NCBI GenBank assembly: GCA_003483345.1
Contig: DMWH01000081.1
Location: 375 to 5,889 of the forward strand
From: Clostridiales bacterium
GTDB lineage: Bacteria > Bacillota > Clostridia > Tissierellales > Sedimentibacteraceae
Length of the DNA stretch: 5,515 bases
Direction of reading: 5' to 3'
In this document: positions 1-4,666 of the stretch, piece by piece
Numbering within the stretch: position 1 is the stretch's first letter
How the letters are laid out: each line of letters begins with the position of its first letter
The notes under the pieces: generated by a model
The model's input: the letters and a program-made list of their open reading frames with translations, nothing else
The model's database searches: none
What the model was told of the DNA's origin: nothing
Made by a program: the position numbers and the translations under genes

Positions 1-186
1 CCCGTAGAGTTTAACGCTAGCAATAGGGCTTTGGAAATGCTTGATGCTAACGGATATATCTACGATGAAGAAATAAATGGAGCTAAGAATGTACTTAATG
101 CTGCGGCATTAACTTATGTGGCTGCTATGGCAACCGGATTGGCACAGCTCATGAGATTAATTCTTATCAGAAACCGGAGAAGATAA
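1..186 (+). CDS. YugP-family zinc metallopeptidase, C-terminal fragment
   Basis: The open frame enters from the left edge and ends at TAA 184-186, giving the last 61 residues. They begin PVEFNASNRALEML, a conserved signature near the C-terminus of the YugP / neutral zinc metallopeptidase family (Pfam Zn_peptidase_2), followed by a NGYIYDEEINGAKNVLNAAA segment and a final hydrophobic helix (about residues 37-56, LTYVAAMATGLAQLMRLILI) ending in the basic tail RNRRR. This matches the family's usual ending: a last membrane helix with a positively charged cytoplasmic end. Family members are integral membrane proteins with a predicted zinc-dependent protease centre, which lies upstream of this window and cannot be checked. 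The substrate is not established. No clear intrinsic terminator follows in the 93 nt before the next start codon. The family call is by recognition of the C-terminal motif and is fairly secure; activity is inferred. Confidence 0.85.
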   Translation, partial: PVEFNASNRALEMLDANGYIYDEEINGAKNVLNAAALTYVAAMATGLAQLMRLILIRNRRR

Positions 187-221
187 TTAATAGAAAAAAT
201 TAAAACTATATGATATTTTGT

Positions 222-249
222 AACCAAGCCGGCATGTCTTCATAATATA
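222..249 (+). promoter_or_regulatory. Sigma-K-like (late mother-cell sporulation) promoter candidate
   Basis: AACC at 222-225 matches the mACm -35 element and CATAATATA at 241-249 matches CATAnnnTA, with 15 nt between. It lies about 30 nt upstream of the 280 start. The same two elements with the same 15-nt spacing precede the other cysteine-rich gene (1873-1900, minus strand). An alternative reading is a weak sigma-A promoter, TTGTAA (218-223), 17 nt, CATAAT (241-246). The matches are seen; the sigma assignment is inference, and AT-rich DNA produces such matches easily. Confidence 0.4.
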
Positions 250-279
250 TATTAAAACAAAATATTGGAGTTTGATAAT

Positions 280-618
280 ATGTATAATGAAAATAAATTT
301 GAAAAAGGGCATCCTTATTGCCCTCCCGTATATGGAAATGAGACATGTAATACTACAGAAATAAAAGAAATATTGGAAGTATTAGTACCGGTAACGGTTG
401 CCCCAGAGGTAGAAGTTGGTAATGCTGCTGTGACCGTTGTAGGCGAGCCGTGCGTTAGACCGCTTCCTTGCTCAAGCTTGAGCAGAAATGGGATTTGTAA
501 ATTTTTAGTAACTCAAAAACTGTGTGTGCAAGTGCCTATCACTTTTAATGCCACTGCAAGAGCAAATGACGGATTATCAACAGATTGTTTTGAAAATAGA
601 TGCCCAAGACAATGTTGA
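280..618 (+). CDS. Small cysteine-rich beta-strand protein, possible spore-envelope component
   Basis: I do not recognise a named family. The ATG at 280 is chosen because GGAG (267-270) sits 9 nt upstream; a TTG at 265 would place that ribosome site inside the gene. The product is 112 aa with nine cysteines (14, 23, 58, 64, 73, 82, 103, 108, 112), ending RCPRQC. It has no signal peptide or membrane helix. Between the cysteine-rich ends lie alternating beta-type segments. The pattern LxVxVP[VI]T[VF] occurs twice (about 32-40 and 81-89), each followed by a further strand-like stretch, suggesting a duplicated beta unit. Small leaderless cysteine-rich proteins of this kind in clostridia are often spore coat or exosporium proteins cross-linked by disulfides, and the sigma-K-like promoter upstream agrees. 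It is monocistronic or nearly so: a strong terminator follows at 649-682. A metal-binding or appendage-subunit role is also possible. The gene is secure; the function is a guess. Confidence 0.75.
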   Translation: MYNENKFEKGHPYCPPVYGNETCNTTEIKEILEVLVPVTVAPEVEVGNAAVTVVGEPCVRPLPCSSLSRNGICKFLVTQKLCVQVPITFNATARANDGLSTDCFENRCPRQC

Positions 619-628
619 TTCAAATCAA
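615..628. repeat. 14-bp inverted repeat overlapping the stop codon (FNR-box-like)
   Basis: TTGATTCAAATCAA has two 6-bp arms around a CA centre and fits the TTGAT-N4-ATCAA pattern of CRP/FNR-type sites exactly. It overlaps the TGA stop at 616-618 and is about 104 nt upstream of the 732 gene, with no convincing promoter placed to use it. It is probably coincidental; the symmetry itself is plain. Confidence 0.3.
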
Positions 629-648
629 AATTTATATATAAGTTGAAT

Positions 649-682
649 TATAAAAGCTCCGGTTTTTTCTGGAGTTTTTATA
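649..682 (+). terminator. Intrinsic terminator of the 112-aa cysteine-rich gene
   Basis: The stem pairs 649-662 with 669-682 (14 pairs including two G-T), built on CTCCGG / CTGGAG with an A-run on the left and a T-run on the right, around a TTTTTT loop. The T-tract forms the outer right arm, as in many Firmicute terminators. It starts 30 nt after the stop at 618. Transcription of the 732 gene must read through or start downstream of it. Confidence 0.85.
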
Positions 683-718
683 TACTGAATCAATCATAAT
701 GGAAGATGTCTATTGCAT

Positions 719-725
719 GGAGGTG
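719..725 (+). promoter_or_regulatory. Ribosome binding site that fixes a TTG start
   Basis: GGAGGTG lies 6 nt before the TTG at 732. No ATG in this frame occurs until codon 27, so this strong site is the main reason for accepting the TTG start. No convincing promoter was found between the terminator at 649-682 and this site. Confidence 0.8.
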
Positions 726-731
726 TAATAA

Positions 732-1079
732 TTGAATAGTAAAGATAATAAAAATACTTCCAACAGCTTTTCAGGAGGAATATTTGTAACAGCAGATGAA
801 CTAAATAATATGAATTTTTTAAGCGGCAAACAATTAGGTGACGGCAAAGAACAATTCAGCAATATTAAGCAATGGACCAAAAGTATGAAAGATATAGAAG
901 CAGAACAAAAAAATAAGCAGGAAATAATTGCTGAAATAAGAAAACTAGAAGAAAAAATTGATTATGTAGTAAAAAAACTTGAACAAATTGAACCCAATAC
1001 AGGAACCAATGCCGGAATCAATAACGCAACTAATTATAAAACTAATTCTACATGGAAAGATAAAATAAAAATGTGGTAA
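732..1079 (+). CDS. 115-aa coiled-coil protein of unknown function (TTG start)
   Basis: The family is not recognised. The TTG start is supported by GGAGGTG 6 nt upstream. The 115-aa product is hydrophilic, without cysteine, signal peptide or membrane helix. Residues 1-13 are a polar Asn/Ser/Lys-rich tail. Residues 14-50 (beginning SGGIFVTADELNNMNFL) look like a short folded or binding segment. Residues about 53-87 form a strong amphipathic helix with heptad-like spacing (IAEIRKLEEKIDYVVKKLEQI) and very probably a coiled coil. An Asn/Thr-rich linker (88-107) leads to a Trp- and Lys-rich end (WKDKIKMW). This is the build of a small oligomeric scaffold or adaptor. Its position between two cysteine-rich genes makes a spore-envelope role possible, but nothing in its own sequence shows it. 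A hairpin terminator follows 10 nt after the stop. That it is a real gene is likely; no function is assigned. Confidence 0.7.
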   Translation: MNSKDNKNTSNSFSGGIFVTADELNNMNFLSGKQLGDGKEQFSNIKQWTKSMKDIEAEQKNKQEIIAEIRKLEEKIDYVVKKLEQIEPNTGTNAGINNATNYKTNSTWKDKIKMW

Positions 1080-1089
1080 ACAGATAAAA

Positions 1090-1113
1090 AATAGCCAGAA
1101 TTTTCTGGCTATT
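1090..1113. terminator. Bidirectional terminator between convergent genes
   Basis: A perfect 10-bp stem pairs AATAGCCAGA (1090-1099) with TCTGGCTATT (1104-1113) around an ATTT loop. It lies in the 40-nt gap between the stops at 1079 (+) and 1120 (-). The A-run at 1086-1091 gives a good T-tract for leftward transcripts. The plus strand has only ATATTA after the stem, so termination should be stronger for the minus-strand gene. Confidence 0.8.
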
Positions 1114-1119
1114 ATATTA

Positions 1120-1821
1120 TCATGGAATAATACAACTTGGTATTGCGTGATCAACAAATTCTTCATGCACTGTGATATTAGTAGCTGTAGGAGGTTGATT
1201 GAATCTTAGTTGCAGATAAGGTGTTACGCCTTCTACCCATACATTTTCATGCTTCCATAATTTATCAACTACATTTGCTGTAAATATAACTTGTTGCCCT
1301 TCTGTATCAATTTCACATTGTGAATCAATTACTATGCATGATCCATCTATTAAAGTCATAAAGAAAGCGAAACCAGTATCAACAATTTCATTACCTGTAT
1401 CAGTTCTGTACCAATTAGACGCAGCATTTAAAGTTTCATCAAGTACTGTAATTTCTTTTACCCAGAATATAGAGGTGCCGTTAACAACAAATTCTAATAC
1501 AAGCTGACCTTCAACGGTTACTGTAATAGTAGGCACTCCCTCAACGCAATTAAATTCTTCATTTGCACAAGTTACTCTAAAGAAACAGTTTTCAGGCGGT
1601 AACCCCGGTGGTATATCAAATACGCCCCTGCAATCACGGTTTGGATTTGTTGTTGCATTTGGCCAAGGAATAAATTTTTCAAATGGATCAAATGCGTGTA
1701 TTAGTAAAACATGAGGTACACAAATATCTACACAACGCAAATCTCTTTCTTCATTTAATTCCCTCGTTATTCCAAACTCCGTACTAAGACTGTTAAGACG
1801 AGGTATTAAATCACATGCCAT
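1120..1821 (-). CDS. 233-aa cysteine-rich beta-strand protein, possible spore-envelope component
   Basis: The family is not recognised. The start is ATG at 1821 (MACDLIPRL), with GGAG (minus strand, 1830-1833) 8 nt upstream; an in-frame ATG at 1857 lies upstream of that site and lacks its own. The product has ten cysteines (3, 30, 34, 64, 79, 85, 92, 162, 169, 230), no signal peptide and no membrane helix. Residues about 30-130 contain a run of strand-like segments after a proline-rich loop (IPPGLPPENC), including PTITVTVEGQLVLEFVVNG. Residues 137-233 form a second beta-rich part (FAFFMTLIDGSCIVIDSQCE, then VWVEGVTPYLQLRFN). A VEGV motif occurs in both parts (93-96, 197-200), so a two-domain beta protein is plausible. 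The high cysteine count in a leaderless protein, with a sigma-K-like promoter upstream, suggests a disulfide-linked coat or exosporium protein. A cytosolic metal- or ligand-binding role cannot be excluded. It lies 99 nt after mntP on the same strand. Confidence 0.75.
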   Translation of the reverse strand: MACDLIPRLNSLSTEFGITRELNEERDLRCVDICVPHVLLIHAFDPFEKFIPWPNATTNPNRDCRGVFDIPPGLPPENCFFRVTCANEEFNCVEGVPTITVTVEGQLVLEFVVNGTSIFWVKEITVLDETLNAASNWYRTDTGNEIVDTGFAFFMTLIDGSCIVIDSQCEIDTEGQQVIFTANVVDKLWKHENVWVEGVTPYLQLRFNQPPTATNITVHEEFVDHAIPSCIIP

Positions 1822-1829
1822 AAAATCAT

Positions 1830-1833
1830 CTCC
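1830..1833 (-). promoter_or_regulatory. Ribosome binding site that decides the start of the 233-aa gene
   Basis: On the minus strand GGAG lies 8 nt before ATG 1821. It falls inside the longer frame that opens at 1857, which shows the shorter start is the real one. Confidence 0.75.
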
Positions 1834-1847
1834 GAAAATATTTATTA

Positions 1848-1868
1848 AACCATACATAATCTATGGTT
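1848..1868. repeat. Inverted repeat at the 5' end of the 233-aa gene's leader
   Basis: AACCATA (1848-1854) and TATGGTT (1862-1868) are perfect 7-bp arms around a 7-nt spacer. If transcription starts just downstream of the -10 at 1873-1881, this forms a stem-loop at or near the mRNA 5' end, where it could stabilise the message. It could instead be a DNA operator. Function is inferred only. Confidence 0.4.
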
Positions 1869-1872
1869 AATA

Positions 1873-1900
1873 TATAATATGACTTGTCTCAATAAATGTT
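1873..1900 (-). promoter_or_regulatory. Sigma-K-like promoter candidate for the 233-aa gene
   Basis: Read on the minus strand, AACA (1897-1900) matches mACm and CATATTATA (1873-1881) matches CATAnnnTA, 15 nt apart, identical in spacing to the candidate at 222-249. The ATG is about 50 nt downstream. The sigma-A alternative (CATATT with TGAGAA 17 nt upstream) is poor. No hairpin terminator for mntP is seen before it, so read-through from mntP may also transcribe the gene. Confidence 0.4.
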
Positions 1901-1920
1901 CTCAAATTAATCAAATTTTT

Positions 1921-2493
1921 TTATACCAAAGTGTGTTCTAAAAAAATTTTAATTCCTATTCCTACCAAGATTACTCCACCGAGAATTTCTGCTTTTTGTT
2001 TAAACAATTGCCCACATTTTTTCCCTAAATTAGAACCTATTATAGAATTAACAAAAGTAATTATACCTATGAACAGGGCAGCACTGAAAATGTTCACTTT
2101 CATAACGGCAAATCCTATACCTACAGCTAATGCATCTATACTTGTTGCTAAAGCTTGAAAGAACAATGTTTTTGATGTTAGGTGTTTTGCACCTGTTATG
2201 CATACTTCCGGATATTTAAGTTCCCGGACTGCTTCAACAATCATTTTTACGCCTATGAAACCAAGTAAAACCAGTGCAATCCAATGGTCTAAAAATGATA
2301 TGGCATTACTGAATGCTGAGCCTATAAAGAAACCTAAAACAGGCATAAATGCTTGAAAGAAACCGAAAGCAGCCGCAGTTGTAATAATTTGTTTTTTATG
2401 TATATTTCCGTAGCACATACCGTTTGATATTGATACGGCACAAGCGTCCATGGATAATCCTAAGGATGTAAATATTAGTGTTATGGAACTCAT
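1921..2493 (-). CDS. mntP: MntP manganese efflux pump
   Basis: This is a cytoplasmic-membrane exporter that removes excess Mn2+. At 190 aa it is full length for the family. Two repeated halves carry the family's acidic signatures: GLSMDACAVSI, with Asp16 in helix 1, and ATSIDALAVGIGFAV, with Asp120; both Asp residues belong to motifs essential in characterised MntP. Further matches are HWIALVLLGFIGVKMIVEAVRE (about 70-91) and KAEILGGVILVGIGIKI (about 167-183). About six membrane helices are visible, with a hydrophilic loop near 90-108. The start is ATG 2493, with GGAGG (2498-2502) only 4 nt upstream, a short but usable spacing. Transcription probably comes from the promoter at 2575-2603. The roughly 75-nt leader shows no yybP-ykoY manganese riboswitch, which precedes mntP in some bacteria, and I see no MntR-type box, so manganese control is not evident. 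The divergent neighbour is the MCP-like receptor. Confidence 0.95.
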   Translation of the reverse strand: MSSITLIFTSLGLSMDACAVSISNGMCYGNIHKKQIITTAAAFGFFQAFMPVLGFFIGSAFSNAISFLDHWIALVLLGFIGVKMIVEAVRELKYPEVCITGAKHLTSKTLFFQALATSIDALAVGIGFAVMKVNIFSAALFIGIITFVNSIIGSNLGKKCGQLFKQKAEILGGVILVGIGIKIFLEHTLV

Positions 2494-2574
2494 TTTGCCT
2501 CCAAAGTTTATAGCTCATATTATTGAGTTTTTCTATATGGTTTATAACTATATTATAATTTGTTTAATACAAAA

Positions 2575-2603
2575 ATTATATCATTCAATATTGTTTATTT
2601 CAA
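2575..2603 (-). promoter_or_regulatory. Housekeeping (sigma-A type) promoter of mntP
   Basis: On the minus strand TTGAAA (2598-2603), 17 nt, then TATAAT (2575-2580). Transcription would start near 2568, leaving a leader of about 75 nt before the ATG at 2493. It is one of two divergent promoters in the 304-bp gap 2494-2797. Confidence 0.7.
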
Positions 2604-2618
2604 GGCTATTGTGTAGAA

Positions 2619-2651
2619 AGTGACAGCCAACTAACTTTCAAGTTAGTGACA
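2619..2651. repeat. Hairpin flanked by 7-bp direct repeats between the divergent promoters
   Basis: AGTGACA occurs at 2619-2625 and 2645-2651, 26 bp apart. Between and partly overlapping them, CTAACT (2631-2636) and AGTTAG (2641-2646) form an inverted repeat with a TTCA loop. The element lies upstream of both -35 hexamers (2603 leftward, 2677 rightward), a suitable place for a shared regulator. GGATAATCC (2656-2664), an odd palindrome, follows it. No known operator is recognised. Confidence 0.35.
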
Positions 2652-2675
2652 TAAAGGATAATCCGTGAAAAGTAC

Positions 2676-2694
2676 ATTGACATAAATAGTCAAT
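2676..2694. repeat. Inverted repeat covering the -35 of the receptor gene promoter
   Basis: ATTGAC (2676-2681) and GTCAAT (2689-2694) are 6-bp arms around a 7-nt spacer. The left arm contains most of the -35 hexamer TTGACA, so a bound protein would block RNA polymerase. It may be chance symmetry from the -35 itself. Confidence 0.3.
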
Positions 2695-2705
2695 TATTGT
2701 ATATT
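2677..2705 (+). promoter_or_regulatory. Housekeeping (sigma-A type) promoter of the MCP-SBP receptor gene
   Basis: TTGACA (2677-2682), 17 nt, TATATT (2700-2705). Start near 2712 gives a leader of about 86 nt. No sigma-D motility promoter was found upstream: the TAAA at 2652-2655 is followed 15 nt later by AGTACATT, not GCCGATAT. The gene is therefore probably not in the flagellar regulon. Confidence 0.75.
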
Positions 2706-2718
2706 TATATCAATAATT
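2692..2718. repeat. 8-bp inverted repeat bracketing the -10: candidate operator
   Basis: AATTATTG (2692-2699) and CAATAATT (2711-2718) are exact reverse complements separated by 11 nt that contain the -10 TATATT. The arms are 19 bp apart centre to centre, close to two helical turns, as expected for a dimeric repressor site. It also overlaps the presumed start point. Seen directly; the regulator is unknown. Confidence 0.4.
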
Positions 2719-2797
2719 ACTTTACAAGGGGCTAGGCAAGACATAAATAAAATGCAAAATTCTATATGGATTCAAAAATCTTGGAGGAATTAAAATT

Positions 2798-4525
2798 ATG
2801 GTATATTTATTAATTGCATTTGGAGTGCTTATTTTAATTGAAGGTTTAATCATTTATAAACTAATTATGAAAAATAATAAAAGATTATTTAGTCAACCAA
2901 TTAATGCAGAAAAAATTATTAACAAGGAAAACGATTTATCCGGCAAATATTTAGAGCTCATAAGCAGGTTCTCATTTTCAGTTGAGGAAATATATATGGA
3001 AATGAAGGAAATATCAGGTAAAGTTGAAAATATAATATCAGAATCAGAAGAACAGACAGCCAGTATGATATCCATATCAGAAGTAATAGAAAACATTTAT
3101 AATAATGTTGAAATAAATCTTGCCGGTTCACAAACTTCATCTGAAATATCAAAAAAAACTCATGAAGAAATATACAAAAAAATAATGCAGCTTCAAGACA
3201 ACATTGATGAATTATCAAGAGTAAGAAGTTTATTAGATAATATAAGCAATTTAATTGCAGATTTAGAAACGAAGACTTTAAATGCGGAATCCTTAATAAG
3301 TAGAATAAATAATATTTCACAGCAAACTAATTTATTAGCAATAAATGCATCTATTGAAGCTTCAAGAGCCGGCGAATATGGTAAGGGTTTTTCTGTAATA
3401 GCAGTTGAGATTAGGTCATTAGCAGCTGAAACTAATGAAGTTTCTAATGTTATATCTGAGATAATAAAAGAGTTAAGAAGTTCATTTGTCAATACTAAAA
3501 AAGAGTTAATAGATGTTCTTGACAAAATCGAAGAACAAACTATAAGTATTGATAAAACCATTGTAAGTTTTAAAAATATAGAAAACATATCCAAGGAGCT
3601 ATATAATAAAACCAGTGATATATCATTTAATTCACAAAAGATTGTTGAACAAATATATAATCTTAAAGAATTCATTAATTCAACAACACTTTCAGTTGAA
3701 GAAGTAACAAAATCAATTGTTGATGTTAATCAATCAGTATTATTAGAAACTAAATCAGTAGATAATTTAAATAGCAGTATCAGTAAATTCGAAGAAGTAA
3801 ATTTTGAATTTTTACAATTAGTAAAGGATTATTATCCTGATAACAGGATTATTATAGCTACGATGCCTTATGAGCCATTTATAATTTATGATATTGAAAA
3901 AAATATTGTTTCGGGAATAGATATTGATATGATTAATGAAATCTATTCAGAAGCAGGTTATCAAGTTGAATATAAAATAGTACCATGGGAAACTTCTATT
4001 AATATGGCCAAAAAGGGTTTAGTAGATATTCTTCCTACAATAGAAATTAATGAAGAAAGAGAAGAATTTTTGGATTTTTCTATTAATTATAGAAATGAAA
4101 GCAGATACAATTTTTATACAAGCAAAGAAAATAATATTTCTATTGGCAATATAGATGATTTAAGCGGTAAACGTGTAGGGGTATTAACAGGATATAAATA
4201 TTACGCAGAATTTGATCAAAACACCTCCTTCGATAGAAATTATAGCTTTAAAGAGGAAATAATGTTTCAAAAATTATTGAAAGGGCAAATAGATGTAGTA
4301 ATTTTGAATTCGTATTCCGGAAATTACTTATTTAATAAGTTAAATCTTGTTGATAGAGTAAAGGAAGAAAAATACAAATATGCTCACCCGGATACAAGTG
4401 AATCAAGAATAGGGTTTGTTAAAGCTAAAAATAACAAGCACCTTCTTGATTTGTTTAATAAGAGATTTAAAGAATTAGAAAAAGACGGCACAATAAAGAA
4501 GATAACAGAAAAATATTTAACTTGA
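2798..4525 (+). CDS. MCP-type signalling protein fused to a C-terminal solute-binding domain (SBP_bac_3)
   Basis: ATG 2798 has GGAGGA (2783-2788) 9 nt upstream. The order within 575 aa is: one membrane helix (about 3-24); a basic stretch (KLIMKNNKRL); a long coiled coil (about 55-345) forming an MCP signalling hairpin; then a family 3 solute-binding domain (about 349-575). The hairpin tip is clear at 172-210 (QQTNLLAINASIEASRAGE, then GKGFSVIAVEIRSLA). Methylation-like helix segments lie on both sides (EEQTASMISISEVIENI about 84-100; SVEEVTKSIVDVNQSV about 299-314). The binding domain shows GIDIDMINEI (373-382), EINEEREEFLDFS (416-428) with the usual carboxylate-contacting Arg at 421, and GKRVGVLTG (457-465). 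There is no HAMP domain, second membrane helix or C-terminal CheR-binding pentapeptide. Charges after the helix predict the rest is cytoplasmic, so the receptor would sense an internal solute, plausibly an amino acid, and signal to CheA/CheW. No che or flagellar gene lies nearby. The domain calls are secure; topology and ligand are inferred. Confidence 0.9.
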   Translation: MVYLLIAFGVLILIEGLIIYKLIMKNNKRLFSQPINAEKIINKENDLSGKYLELISRFSFSVEEIYMEMKEISGKVENIISESEEQTASMISISEVIENIYNNVEINLAGSQTSSEISKKTHEEIYKKIMQLQDNIDELSRVRSLLDNISNLIADLETKTLNAESLISRINNISQQTNLLAINASIEASRAGEYGKGFSVIAVEIRSLAAETNEVSNVISEIIKELRSSFVNTKKELIDVLDKIEEQTISIDKTIVSFKNIENISKELYNKTSDISFNSQKIVEQIYNLKEFINSTTLSVEEVTKSIVDVNQSVLLETKSVDNLNSSISKFEEVNFEFLQLVKDYYPDNRIIIATMPYEPFIIYDIEKNIVSGIDIDMINEIYSEAGYQVEYKIVPWETSINMAKKGLVDILPTIEINEEREEFLDFSINYRNESRYNFYTSKENNISIGNIDDLSGKRVGVLTGYKYYAEFDQNTSFDRNYSFKEEIMFQKLLKGQIDVVILNSYSGNYLFNKLNLVDRVKEEKYKYAHPDTSESRIGFVKAKNNKHLLDLFNKRFKELEKDGTIKKITEKYLT

Positions 4526-4608
4526 GTCATAATGATAGTCTAGAAAACTGAGTGCTCACATTAACTTTGAGATAGCATAAATAAAATATAGAAAAATCAA
4601 ATATATTA

Positions 4609-4636
4609 TTGACATATGTCACAATAGAGGTATAAT
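4609..4636 (+). promoter_or_regulatory. Strong housekeeping promoter of the glutamate synthase-family gene, with a palindrome on the -35
   Basis: Perfect TTGACA (4609-4614) and TATAAT (4631-4636) are 16 nt apart. Start near 4643 leaves a leader of about 24 nt. TGACATATGTCA (4610-4621) is a perfect 12-bp palindrome covering the -35, and CAA follows it closely on the right, giving a CRP/FNR-like right half (TGTCACAA). The gap 4526-4608 shows no convincing intrinsic terminator for the receptor gene. Confidence 0.85.
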
Positions 4637-4666
4637 TAATATAAACAATGAATTAGGAGGTTTATT

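Noticed and set aside
265..279. A TTG at 265 as the start of the 112-aa gene
   Set aside because: The GGAG ribosome site (267-270) lies immediately inside it and is correctly spaced for ATG 280.
945..1166. A minus-strand frame of 73 codons
   Set aside because: It is antisense to the 732-1079 gene, runs through the terminator hairpin into the 233-aa gene, and is rich in Phe/Ile from reading AT-rich antisense.
1822..1857. ATG at 1857 as the start of the 233-aa gene
   Set aside because: No ribosome site precedes it, while GGAG at 1830-1833 is well placed for ATG 1821.
1931..2158. A plus-strand frame of 75 codons
   Set aside because: Antisense to the clear mntP gene, with no ribosome site and no independent signal.
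2494..2568. yybP-ykoY manganese riboswitch in the mntP leader
   Set aside because: The leader is short, very AT-rich and lacks the paired conserved core and stable helices of that class.
2652..2678. Sigma-D motility promoter before the receptor gene
   Set aside because: TAAA is present but the expected GCCGATAT at 15-nt spacing is AGTACATT.
2712..2797. Riboswitch (for example c-di-GMP type) in the 86-nt receptor leader around GGGGCTAGGC
   Set aside because: No consensus core or closing stems of a known class could be drawn; only the short G-rich stretch drew attention.
2893..3675. Three minus-strand frames inside the receptor gene
   Set aside because: All are antisense to the MCP coiled-coil coding region; the plus-strand protein is unmistakable.
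2742..4587. CATAAATAAAAT present at 2742-2753 and 4576-4587
   Set aside because: A 12-bp A/T-only-type match is expected by chance in this composition; flanks do not match.
4526..4608. Terminator after the receptor gene (TGAGTGCTCA near 4549)
   Set aside because: Only 4 bp could pair with a 2-nt loop, which is sterically impossible, and no T-tract follows.
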